Source of the DNA: a virus
IMG/VR virus record: IMGVR_UViG_3300025889_000107
Location: 1-64,000 of that record
Strand: one strand, 5' to 3'
DNA: 64,000 nt
The notes under the pieces: model-generated
Told to the model about the DNA's origin: nothing
The model's database searches: none
Seen by the model: the letters and a program-made list of their open reading frames with translations, nothing else
Shown here: positions 49,882-63,400 of the stretch, in pieces
Layout: each line of letters opens with the position of its first letter
Position numbering within the stretch: the first letter of the stretch is position 1
Program-made: the position numbers and the translations under genes

Positions 49882-51423
49882 TTAGAATTCCAGAATAATT
49901 TTGATGTCTTCTTTTTGTCTAGAGTCTCTCTGAACTTCGGGTCGGTTGTCAATATAAATTATATCCCCCGTCTTTTTATTTATCTCTGGATTTGCAAGAC
50001 CCTTTGTAAAAGTAACTCCCAGATTAATCTGCTTATTATTAACAACTACAACACTACCGTTTAGATCTGCAATACTTGCAGAACCTCCAGAGGGGTTTGG
50101 TCCTTCTGTAAAGGAAATGGATGGTGGATCATCACCAGAAATAAATGGTACTATATTTTTTGTACTGTTACTAAGTGTTTGATCTACCTTATTTCCAAAA
50201 CATAGTGATCTGTCTTGATAATATTTCAAAACTTTAGTATCATTATCAAATGATGCAACATAACCTCTTGCGATAACGTTATTACCTTGATCTTGCGTTA
50301 TTATTTCTCCAATATTTACATTTCTAGACTCTGATAGTCCGATACCAGAAAGAGATGAGAATGTATTTCCAGTAAAAGTTACTCCTGCTCCAGAAAATGT
50401 TTCGGGATTTTTTATAATACCAACTTGAGCAAATTTAGTATCTATTGGAAAATCTTTAGTTGAATCGTCGAATCTTGCATACATTAATACTTTATCTGTT
50501 CCCAACTCCTCATAAATGTTATAACCATGACCTTTTGATGGAGGAATTATAGGTATTAATTTTGCAGTATCAGTGGGGGAAGATTTGGGTAAATTGAGAA
50601 TTCCATATGTATATCCTTTTCCTCCATTTGTCACCGTGATATCGGTTATTGTACCTGCACTATCTACTGCAATAGAAACTGTAGCACCACTTCCGTCACC
50701 TATGATAGATGCTACTGTGCCATTAGTATATCCAGTTCCGCCATCTTCGATATATACTGCCTTTATTTGATTATTATTAGTATCAGAGTTTCCTCCTTCT
50801 CTAATAGTTTGAATACTAGAATCCGTTGTAGTCAACCAATCATTAGGAACTGTAATATATTCTGTAGAATCAAATTTAATTACATCTGATGGAGAAATGC
50901 TGAATAGATATTTCCATCTATATCCATCAGACCCTGCAACAGACGGTTCTACATCAGTCTGTGTTGGTTCTATTGTTGATCCTGTAACAGTAGGATTAGG
51001 TCCAGAAGAACCATTATCTATACAAATATAAACTTTAAATTCACTTGTGATAACATAATAATTTGCATCATATAATCTTACCGTTTTGGATACAGGTGTT
51101 TCATTTCCTTGACGATAATCATGACGATACATGTCATAAGGAGTATTTGCAACCCATTCAACCTTTCTTATAACTCTTCTAGCGTTTTCTGATGTAATTT
51201 TCTTACCAAATAAACTAGTATCTCTATAATGAGACAAATATTGAAAATTGTCTACAGGATTATTAGTTGTGCTTGTATTCCAATTGTCGGTTCTTCCAAA
51301 TCCAACTGATCCTAGAGTTGGATTTGATAAACCTAAGAAAGCATAATAAGAGTTATTACTGATAGACTCTACAAAAGAACCAGCATTCAATATTCTAAAT
51401 TGATCTGTTACGAATGCGGACAT
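49882..51423 (-). CDS. 8: baseplate wedge protein gp8, enlarged
   Basis: A 513-aa protein. FVTDQFRILNAGSFVES, YYAFLGLSNP, AGSDGYRWKYLFSISPSDVI and the end IIYIDNRPEVQRDSRQKED match T4 gp8 in order. T4 gp8 is 334 residues; the extra part near 218-285 is a GGTGYTNGTVASIIGDG repeat module also found in gp14 and the two giants. gp8 is part of each baseplate wedge. A late promoter lies upstream. Confidence 0.9.
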   Translation of the reverse strand: MSAFVTDQFRILNAGSFVESISNNSYYAFLGLSNPTLGSVGFGRTDNWNTSTTNNPVDNFQYLSHYRDTSLFGKKITSENARRVIRKVEWVANTPYDMYRHDYRQGNETPVSKTVRLYDANYYVITSEFKVYICIDNGSSGPNPTVTGSTIEPTQTDVEPSVAGSDGYRWKYLFSISPSDVIKFDSTEYITVPNDWLTTTDSSIQTIREGGNSDTNNNQIKAVYIEDGGTGYTNGTVASIIGDGSGATVSIAVDSAGTITDITVTNGGKGYTYGILNLPKSSPTDTAKLIPIIPPSKGHGYNIYEELGTDKVLMYARFDDSTKDFPIDTKFAQVGIIKNPETFSGAGVTFTGNTFSSLSGIGLSESRNVNIGEIITQDQGNNVIARGYVASFDNDTKVLKYYQDRSLCFGNKVDQTLSNSTKNIVPFISGDDPPSISFTEGPNPSGGSASIADLNGSVVVVNNKQINLGVTFTKGLANPEINKKTGDIIYIDNRPEVQRDSRQKEDIKIILEF

Positions 51424-51440
51424 ATTAATAGTTTTTTATA

Positions 51441-51448
51441 TATTTATA
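51441..51448 (-). promoter_or_regulatory. T4-type late promoter for gp8
   Basis: TATAAATA on the minus strand, 17 bases before the gp8 start. Confidence 0.65.
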
Positions 51449-51467
51449 AGACAATTTTAGTTTTCAA

Positions 51468-54400
51468 TTATACTTCTCTTTTAGGTAATGCCCCAGTTTT
51501 TCTAATACCAATACCTCTTCTCTGAATTGTTGGATATGTTGTCAATCCAGATACGGTATTTCCAGTAACTCCGATTGATATTGGGTTTGCAGATCTTGTT
51601 CCTCCTTCTAATAATCCCCATGAGTATTTTCCAACAGGATTTAATATATTTCCAGTAGTTCCAAGACCAACTATATTGGAATTTGAATCTACATTACATG
51701 TAATAATTCCAATTGCATCATTATTAGATATGGCAGAAACATAGTAAACATTATCTAGGAAAGTAGTTCCAATTCCAACAACTGCAGAATTTGAATCATC
51801 AATTGAGGTAACTCCACTACCAATTTGAGTATCATAGATATAAATTGGATAACCTGTTGATAATCCACTGAAGTTATTACTATCAATTACTGTAAATTGA
51901 AGTGCTAAAGGAACACCAATTCCAGATGCTGTTGTAATACCAGTTACTATTCCAGAGAAACCTTTAATATTACTAAATCCTGTAATTTTTTCAATATTAA
52001 GATTTGGAGTTTCAGCAAATATTATGGGAGCAACTGTGTATCCAAGTCCAGGATTGGTAATTGTAGTTCCAGTAACTATCCCATTCGTAATAGATGCCGT
52101 TGCTGTTGCTGTTGTTGTTCCTATCCCTACAAATTTCAGATTTATTGTCGTTTGATTTGGTAAATATCCAAAACCAGAATTAGTCGTAGTTATTCCATTT
52201 ACAGATCCATTTCCATCAATCGAAGCAGTAAATAAAGCGGTGACTGGATTAGTATCTTCTATAATAACCGCATCTAATGGAGTAGAAGCATCTGTATAAC
52301 CATTATCAGTTTCATAATTAAATAATTCTATATTATCGACAAATATTTCAGTATCGGTTGTAGACACATCTTTGATAATTCTTGCAGTTGGGAAGATTAA
52401 CGGTTCTAATACATCTCTTGATTTATAAACATATTGGCCATTAATTTTCTTATCTGTTTTTTGCTTAGTCCAAGATAAAGGTTTGTAATTGGTTTCATCA
52501 ACTCCCAATCCAGTATAACGATTAGTCTCAAATTTATCGGAGAAAGTTAAGTTATAAACTGTTCTTTCATCTTGCGTTATTGTATTTGGATAAATGTTAT
52601 TACTTATAACTTGAACAACATCACCAGTTTCTATAGTTGGTATAACATCATCAGATAATGTGGAATCAGTTCCATCAACACCTTTATAGAAGTAAATTTC
52701 AACTTCATCTTGAGGTAGTGGTGCTCTTGTAAATGCAAATGATGTCCCACCTTCAAAGATGTAATTTTCTACTGGTTTTTGCAATACTCCATTAACAAAA
52801 ATTATAAGAACATTGTTAATATTTTCTTCAATTGGAGAATTTTCTTGAGGTTCAAAACTCAGAAGTGCTGAATTATAATTAAGTGGGAATCTAGTTCTTG
52901 ATCCATCTTGTAAGTTTTGAATAGAATCAATATAATCAAGTTCTCCAAATTCCCAAGCAGCAAAATTATCAGAATAAGTATCAACTACTGTAATCTCAAA
53001 ATCTGATATTGGAGAAGATAGAGAACCATCAGTGACTAATCCAACTGGTTTGAATACATCACCTCTTCTGAAATTATATCCTGGTCTTGAAAATTTGACT
53101 TCAGTTACTTCGAATAAAGTGGATCCTATTCCCGTAGATCCACCAACTTTTAAATCTACTAATAAACCATTTCCCGTATCAGTTGTTGCTCCAATTCCTA
53201 ATCTAGAAACACCAATTACGGGAAGATTTTTATATGATGGATCAGAAACAAATATTTCTGGATTTACATAGTTAGTTCCGGCAGAACCAACATTAAATGA
53301 TAAAGTTCCACCAATGCCTATAGAAGAAACCGAAACTATTGCTCCTACACCAGCACCTCCTCCAGGACCTACATTGATTTGAACTGTATTCAATGTAGTT
53401 GCTGCAATTGATACTTGTTGATTGTGGATAGGATCTCCTCCGGATAATCCTCTTCTCAATTTAGTTTTGGAAATTGCTCTTGGATATGGATGATTTGTTG
53501 TATGACTGTCCTTAGAACAAGTAAACACTAATCCATCAGTAGCAATACCAATCGTATTTGATGTTGTTAATCCATGATTGAGAATAGTTAAAGTCAAATC
53601 TCCTGATACAGAATTATAAACAGCGTTTGTTGCAGTATAAGTGCTACCTGTATTAGCAGTAATTGAATTTATTCCGGAACTTACAAATTTATGATCATAT
53701 TCCAAATCTACTACAGTTACTCCGATAGAAACTAAACCATTATATCCAGAACCATGTCCTGTCGTTCCTAATCCAACAGATACAATAGAACCTCCAGCAC
53801 CAACAACAGCAGTCACAGAAGCACCTACAAGTGGTGCAAACCCAAGTCCAGGTGTAGATCCATATGAAACTATAATTCCACCTCTAGGGACTTCATTTGC
53901 ATTAACATCATAGTCAGAAACAACATATTCGAGAGGAAATTCTCCCGGTCTAGTAATTCCAGAGAATTCAACAGTAGATATTCCTGCACTAGAGTCTTCT
54001 AAGATTTGATAATTAAATCTTGTTGGATTATTATCAGTTTTGGGTGATTGATAAATGTTATTAATAAAAACTAAACCACTTGCACCTTCTGTTCCAATTC
54101 CTGTAGTATTTGCACCACCAACTTTTAGTGTGAATGTTCTTCCAATTCCAGTAAATTCATCAGATAAATCATCATAAACTTTGTTATTGTCATAATTAGA
54201 TTTGAAAAATACTCTACCAGTAAATGATGAGGTTTCAAAATCTAAATTATTTTTTGTTTTTGCGATTTGTGGATTACCTCTTGGTGCTTCTGTGAAATAA
54301 ATTTCACTATCTTCAATATTAAATGAACCTTTATGAATTCTTACTAAGGTAGAATCTGTATGAGTTGATGCAGAAGAACCTACAAATCCTCTCTTGACTT

Positions 54401-57400
54401 CAACTAAATTTATACTCCCTTCATTTGTAATCGGTCCTACATTGGTTGTTCCCAATCCAACATTAGTTACACCCATGTATTCATCATCAACTTTCAATAT
54501 ATCTCTTGGATTTATTGTTGAAATTCCACTTAGTGATACAATACTTGTACTATTGTTTAGAGAACCACCAACATTTCCACTCAAAGTATGTGTAATCTTA
54601 GTAGGTGCTATTGGATATTGAACCAATTCATCAACAGTTAAGATGCACTTAGTGTTTCTTTCTTTCATAGTGAATCTATGAGCATTTCCTTCTCCAAGAG
54701 AAGTAAATGTTGTTCCAATTCCTGCAGCAGCTGCTGTAGTTGTTATTGCTACTTTGAAAGTATTTTCGGTTAATTTGATAGCATATACTGTTGATGGTAA
54801 TTCTCCACTAGAAGTAACCACTGCACTAGTTCCAACACCAACGATTGTAGAGTTTGGAGTATATATTAATTCTTCTCCAGTTACAAAGAAGTGATTTTGA
54901 ATTGTAAATATTCCAGTAGATGCATCTAATGCAGATGAATTTGGATTAAATTTCTTTGAGAAAATTGGAATGCCATTATCAGTTAATGTGAAATTATCTT
55001 TATTGATTCTAGATAGATTAATAGCATTATAGAATTTTTCATCAATACTTTCGGTTACAGCACCATAAGATAAATCTAAAGGTTCATTAACAACATCTAC
55101 TTCAGAATAAAATGATTTACTGAATACTTCAATATCAATTTGACCTGTTTGATTTGCATCTGGGAAGAATTTAAGTATCAGATCACTTCCAGATATTTCT
55201 CCACCAAATGTTCCAATACCAGAAGCACCATCTAATTCACTATCATCATTAGATACTGAAAGGAAAGGTAATTGCTGAGTATAAGCATCAGTTCCTTCAT
55301 CAATTATCATAACCTGATGAAGTGCTTTTGTAGAACCTATACTTACTTGAATTAAAGATTTTGATGCATTAAATAAAGATCTATCTAAAGTTTGAATTGT
55401 TGTAGAGGAAGCACCTACTGTAGAATAATATCCAGAATCGTAAATTATACTTCTTTCTTGACCATCAGATTGATCAGAAGATTTAAATCTATATGTACCA
55501 ATTCCAGTAGATGTTGTTCCAAATCCAACAATATTAGTTCTTATCTTAAGTTGATCAGAAGAAGTATTTTCGTGTATTAGTGATAAAACTCCACTTCCCA
55601 AGTCAGTGCAAGTGAATATACCTATTTGATTTCCTGTTGAAGAACTTAAAACATTGCTATCAATATAATATTCTGACATGAAAGTGTTTGTCCCTGCAAT
55701 AGAAACATACAATCTCACATAATTCATGTCATTGGTTTCCGTATTGATCACCTGTGCATTAACATAAAGAGATTCGAAATTATTAGCATCTAAAGAAATA
55801 ATTGTTGTAGTTCCAATTCCTACACTAGTATTTTCTATATCTACAGAACCTGTCAAATTAACAAAACCTATAGACTGCGTTCCGACACCAGATAAAGTTG
55901 AATTAAATATTTGCTTAATTACTTTTAGATCATAATTTGTATTCAATGCATCATTAGGAACGAATCTTAAGAAGGTTTTTTCACTTTCGTCTGTAAATAA
56001 GTCAAAAATACCATAATTAAATTCTTGTCCAGATATGGACTCATTTTCAACAATGACTGATTCTAATTCATTTTTTAAAATAGTAATATCTGTTAACTGA
56101 AGTTCAGTACCATCTTCACTAGACACTCTTAATAAGTAATTGAAATATGTTCTATTGTCAAGTTCGTCTACTAATAAAAATTCTGTAGATTCAGATTCTG
56201 AGTTTGAGAATTGATTTTGAAGATCATCAATTGTTAATACATTAAGATTTTTTAATTCTGTATAATTTGTAAGTCTTTTAGTTTTTAATTTTAAAAATTT
56301 TGATTTTGAATCTACAACATCAACATCAATAACATTATCAAAATTATTAATAGTATCTACTCTTTTCTCACCAATTACATCATAAACTATAGTAATTCCA
56401 TCAATAGTAGTTGTTAAACCTGCACTCGTATTTGAAGATATTCCAGTATCTGCAAAATTTTTCAATCCACTTGTGTGAACTAAACTTTCTACCGGAGATT
56501 GCTGATCTTTATATGTTATTGAACTCTTTACGGAATATGATAAATTTTGATAATAGTCATTATCTGGAGTAACTTGAAAATCTTCACTTAATTTTCCAGT
56601 TTCAGTATCCCAACCAATATCTTTTGTGTTAGAATATCCAACATTAAATGTTCCTTCATTTAAATTTAAAGACTTAATTGTTGCGACAGTGCCAGATTCA
56701 TTTCCAGTAACAACTTCACCTATTGACAACTCATATGATCCAGAAACCTTTAAAGAATCTCCATCACTTCCTGTAACTTCCAAATCTCTTATTATCTTAT
56801 TTGAAGATAAAGTTTCTCCAATGAAAAATTTGGATGGTTCTTGAACTACCTTAAAAGTAGGATAATCATTTTTATTAATTATTACTCCACTAAAATCCTG
56901 AATTGTTTTTGCAATCCCAGTATTTGTAGTGAATTCAGATACACCAATAGAGACTGTATCATTAACTCCCGCAGTGCTATATCCCTTTACCTTAAAGAAT
57001 TTGTATCCATAATCAGAAGAATTGAATCCATCTCCATCTGAACTATATTTTACAATACCTTCAATGAATACTTCATCTCCCTCAGCAAATGGTGGAGTAT
57101 TAAAAGTATTTCCAATACCAGGTGTTGATATTGTGCATGTGAAAAAATCCGTATTTGATGACCCTACCTTTTCAATTGCAACACCATTATTATTATTTGT
57201 TGCAAAAACTTCTACAGTTTCATCAGGTAAACCTTTTGGTTGTATTTTAATATCTAAAGAAGAAATTGCAGATCCTGTTATTTTTGGTTCAATCAATCCA
57301 GAATTTATTACATTTCTTGTTGTGGGATTGACGAGAGTAATAAATGGTGGAGATACATAACCTTCACCTCCACTAACTATTGATATCTGACTTAATGCAT

Positions 57401-60400
57401 TTGAATCTTTTGTTACAATGTTGGGAGAAACATTGACCTTAGGTCTTAAAGTTTTATCTGAAGAATAAGTAAATCTGTTATTGATGACTCTACTTTCTTT
57501 TATAGATCCTACATTTATTGATTTTGCATTTGCAATTAAATCTATTCCAGAAACAGAGTTTGTAGATTTTAAAGAAGGTAATTTTTTATATCCAGTTCCT
57601 GAAGATATAATACTTAAAGATTTAACTGGACCAGATGGAGAAGTTGATGTCGTTGAGTAATCTAATGTATCACATTCTGTTGAACCATAAGAAAGTTTTT
57701 CTGGTTTTTTGTCAAGATTTACATTGAACGTTGTTGCTGCAACACCACTAATAACATATGAATTGTTATAATCACTATCAATATACTTAATACTTGAATA
57801 GTTATTAACATCAGTATCAGATTTAACTAATACTCCATCTTTTTCTAAGGTATAGAATAATTCACCAATTTGTGAGTTATAATCTAATGTAAGAGTTGCT
57901 GTAGATGTTACTCCAACAGTTCCTACCCCAGATACACTGAAAGTATTTGTAGAACCAGTAGAAACAAATTCATTATTAAACTCTTTGTCCTGATATAATC
58001 TCAGACTATAATTTATCAGTGAAGAATCTGAAAGGTCGAATACTAAATTATTATTTTTGACTGGTTGTAATTGTGGATTAATTAAGGATATTGTTTGTGA
58101 AGAACCTCCTGTAGAAGCAAAACTTACAACTGTGGGAGGATTTTGTTGAGAATCTATTAAAGTTTCGCAGAGGTTAATTTTATTTCTATTAACTTTATAA
58201 ACAAAATATTCATTATATCCACTATCTTCATAAAGAACTTTATCACCAGTTACTAACTCATGATCTGTAATTGTGATTTCATTAGTTACTGTATTAATTC
58301 CTGTTGAATTAAATCCAATTGGATTGACTACGATATTATCAATTTCTGATTTATAAAGAACACGAACTGCTGTTGAAGTTCCAATACCCACTGAAAGATT
58401 TGGTTGAACATCTAATGTTACCGTATCTCCATCTTGAAGTTCATGAGATGTTGATACTGAAACGGTTACTACATTCTTATCCACATCTCCCAATATTTGA
58501 GTATAATTGGATTCAAATGAATACTTATCACTATCATCTCCATTATCATGGAAGAATAATTCTTCACCTGTAATTGCAGTCTTTAATCCAATAAGACTTG
58601 GACTTTTCTTAACAACGAAAAGATTACTTGGTATACTTACTGGGACAGATGTTCCATCAGTAGAAACATTTAAGGTTGTTCCACCATTAGTATTAAATCC
58701 GACCGGTTGATTTGTTGTGAAAGGATGATTTTCAATGTAAATTCCTTTTGTAGGAATACTTCTAGTTACAGTTGAAATACTGCCAAATGTAAATGATGTG
58801 CTGTATCCAACACCACTTATAGTTCCAACACCAACAGATTCTCTAGGATTGAAGAAAACCTTATCATTTACTTTTGAATCAAATTTATCTACAGATTTGG
58901 AAATTGTAAAAGAATCTGGAGAGAAAGTTACTGCAGTTCCAACAGTATGTGATACACCTGCCAACCCTCTTTCAATTCTGAGAATGTTTTGATTTTTAAA
59001 TACTTCAAGAACTTTTAAAGTTTCTGTTCCAATATTAATACTACTACCAACAGATACTTGTTCTGGAATTGGAGAAACATAAATTTCTGTCGTAAATCCT
59101 ACAGATGCAGATGTTATAGTAGAAAGACATCTTCCATTTGCATAAGAAGGAACTGTGATTTGATGTGTTCCATTAAGTACCGATAGATTTGTAGAAAATC
59201 CAGATATAGTTACATAATCTAGATTTAAAAGATCATGGTTGGGTAATATTGATACTTTTACTCTACTTGTAGATTCCCATGTAAAAATAGAATTTAAATA
59301 TTCAGTTGAATTTGTATTTAATTCTACGAGACTCTTTCCTTTTACGGAAGCAACACTAACATCTAAACCACTTCCTGAAGTATCAGTATTATCAAATGTT
59401 AATTTATCTCCAACTTTGTAATTATTACCAGAATTTTCAATATCTATAGATTTTACAGAGTCTGATGTTACAGACACTACTTCTATTTTTTGATCTAAAA
59501 CATCACTAGTTTCATTAATAAAATCATAATCAGCCTTTAATTCTGATACTTTGTAAGGAAAAGTATTTCTCAATAAATTTGAATTATTGAAATCAAATGA
59601 TTGATCCAAATCTGAATTGGAAATTAATTTTGATTTATACTTATTACCTATAAAATATGGAAATTGGTCTATTGTAGCATGATATACATAAACACCATTC
59701 GGATACTCTACATTTTTTTCATATCTACCATTATATTCATCCAAGTCTCCAACATTATTAAATTGATAATCCTCAACAAAAAATCCAGCATCAAATCCAG
59801 ATGGTCTATCTTCAACATTCGATGTATTTGAGATATACCCAGATTCTAATGATTTTAGTCCTGATGATGTATCTTCAGGGTTTGTATATCCATAGGGTCC
59901 ATAAATTGGATTGCCATCATAAGACCATCCAATTATGTTTGACCTGCTTGTGGGATTTTCTTTAAAAGAATTTCTCAAATTCTCAAAATACTTTGATACT
60001 GAATATTGAAGTTTATCTTTACCTTCTAATAAAACTTCTCCAGTAGTAAATCTTGTAATATTATCATTTAAAGTTAATTTTCTTATTTGTGGATCAATAA
60101 AGGAATTTTTTCCTGATGAAACAACTTGAATTTTTGTATTTGATGCTGAATACCCAATACCAGTATTCAGAACCTTAACTTCTGATATTTCCCCATTATT
60201 AATTATTGCTCGCAATTCTGCACCAGTTCCAGAACCAGAAACAATCAATTCCGGAACAGAATAATATTCACTTCCAACAAAACTTGTAAAAACATTAATT
60301 ATTTTTCCATCAACGATAGATGGTGTTAATTGAGCAGATTTACCATTCTTTATAGAGATTATTGGTTTTTTCTCTAAGTTTAAAATTGTAGATCCATATC

Positions 60401-63400
60401 CAGTTCCTGATTCGTAAACATAAGCATCAACAATACTTCCTTTTACTACTGGACTTAATACTAAATCTTGATACTCTTGAGTAGTAGTGCCAAATCCTAC
60501 AGAATTATATTTAATAGAAACTGAAATATTAGGATATTTGAAATATTGATATCCACTTCCCGTACTATCAAATGTTTTATAATCTCGTCTTTCATAATTA
60601 GAAACAACTGTTCCCCCAATTCCGGCATCACATAATCTAAATGAATCGTCGTCAACTTTTAAAACAAAGTATTGATTTGTAGTTGTAATTCCAGATATCT
60701 GCCCAGATTCATAATCATATTCAATAATTTCTCCATCATTAAATCCATGATTTTTAAAGGTAACAGTATTGTTTGTTGTAGATATTCCTGTAGGTTTTAC
60801 AATTAACTTTCTATTAGTGTATCCTTCTCCTTTATTAATTACTTTTATATAAGAAACTTGTCTTGAAGACGAAAGAGTTGAGAACTTATGCGTTCCAACA
60901 GAACCTGTATAGATTCCTACGACATTGGTGTCCAATTGCTGATCACTTAAAGTGTTATATAATTTTATTGCTTTGTTGTTAGTAACACCGACATAATATA
61001 CAGAATTAGTGGGAAGATTAATATTATTTCCTGCCGTTCCAATTGCTATTGGATTATTTCCTAGAGGATTGTAAATTACTTCTTGACCATTGACGAAATT
61101 ATGATCTGTTAAAAATAAAATTTGATTAGTTGTCTCACTAACTCCACCACCACTAGAAAATTCATCTGCATTAAATAAAACTTCTCTAGGTTTTTCAATT
61201 ATTACAGGTTTGATTACAGCACCACTACCATTTCCTCCTGAAATATTAATAGAAGTTATCTCTCCAATATTATAATCTTGCGAATCTACATATACTTTTT
61301 CAAAACCTCCACTAATAACAGGTTGAATTTTTGCGGTAATACCAGCACCAGTAGAAACTTCAACTAATGGAGGATTAATTACATCAAAATCTTCTCCCCC
61401 AGAAAGAATATCTACATCTTCAATTGGACCATAATAAATTGCATCTTTAGATTTATAGTTACTAATTTCAACACCATTAATTAACATTCCAGTAGTTCCT
61501 GGAGTTGTTAAGGTTCCGGAACCATTTTCAATATTTTTTTCTAATGGAAACTTTCTTAAAAGTTTTTGTATTCCTAGATCAGTTTTTCTTTGAGAATCTA
61601 AGGTAAAAGTGTGAGTTCCTATACCAGAATTTGGCACTTGAAATGTTACATTATTGTCAGAATCTAATAAAGAAGGTGTAGTATATAATTTAAATTGATT
61701 TGTAGATGTTACTTTTACATAATAATTACCAGTTTGCAATCCAACTAAAGGTTCATCTTGCGGAAGATAATATATTTTATCTCCTGTTAAAAATGGAATG
61801 GAAGGATTGAACTCAATAAAGTTATAGATATTCTTAATTTCGGAAAATTCTGGAATATTAAAAGTACTAGCAATACTTACTTTTTTAATACTGGTTTCAA
61901 TATCAAGACGATAATCTATAATTTTATTATCATCTTCGTCTACAATTCCATTCTTTTCTTCGGAAGGTAATGAATTTGATGCAACATATGCATAATCATC
62001 TTTATCAACATATAAATTAAGGATATCTGATAATACAGAACTACTCCCAAAATCTGAACCTGAAGATTTTGTTTTATTTAATTTTCTTCTTACATCATAT
62101 TCTTTACTGTCTTCTAAAGATGGTTTATTTTTTATTGTTAAAGTATTTTTGTCAATATTAATAGACTCAATATAAGGTGTAGTAGCAGAAAATACTATAG
62201 TTTCACTACCTCTTTCTAATATTTCAACTTGATCTCCAATTTTTAAACTGGATCTATCAATAGTGGATCCTAACTCATTAGTATTATTATTTACAATCTG
62301 GTATCTTGCACTAGTATTGTATATAAAAGAATTTGCAAAAATTTCTTTCCAATTTGAATTTGTATTTTTAATCTTATCCCCAAGATTTTTAACTGTAATT
62401 ATATCATTTTCATCTACTTTAAAGTCTTCATTTTCTTCTACTAAATCTTGTATTACTCCAAGTAATATTAATTCAACCTTCTTAGAAGTATCTCCATCTT
62501 CATAAGAAAAATAAGTATCATTAGATCTAATATTTGATGATGTAGTTATAGTATCATTAATACCAGTACATCCAAAAAATTGATTAATACTTTTTCCAGT
62601 ATAAGAAATAGTATTAGTTCCTGAAATTAATGTTCCAGATTGCGGAAAACTTACCGTCGAATCTACTGTTAAAATAGAAGATCCTATAGATACACTTTCA
62701 ATTAACTTTGTATTTGGAGTAATTTCAAAATTTCCTTCTACTGATGAGGAATTTTTAGTATTTCCAATATAAAATTCAATTCTATGAAATGTTTTACCTT
62801 TTCTTGAAAATGGTTCTATTGCCGATATTGAAGCAGTTGTGTTCTCATCAGTAGTCTTTGTAAGAGTTTGTCCGACAATCTTTGAGGGTTCTCCTGATAT
62901 TACTTCTGCTATTGCAACTTCTCTTCTTACATAATTTGCAGAAGATGGTTTGATTAAATAATCTTCCAAATTTATAATTGAAGGAGTTTCTCCAAAAATA
63001 ACTTTGAAAAGTATTTTTATTGCTTCGTCTGTTCCTTTAGAAGCATAAAAATCTTTTGCTCTTCTGATGAAATTTCCAACATTAATTTCATCTACAAATT
63101 TAATATCTTCTAATCCTGGAGTAAAAGTATACTTCAGTTTTTTATAAAAATCTTTTAAGAATAAAGAACTTAAATTCTGAACAGATGAACTATTAGAGTG
63201 TTCTGCTGCTGTTGATGTGGAAAAAACAAGTTCTCCACGATTTAAATCTTGATGATAATCAGTTACTCCACTAAATCCGCGCACACAACCAGTAAAACTA
63301 TTCGTAGTAATTCCAGTATATGTGATGATTTCATCATCAATTTTAAGAAGTCCATACTGATTTGGAAATCCTTTTGTGCTAGAAACACTAATTGTAGTAT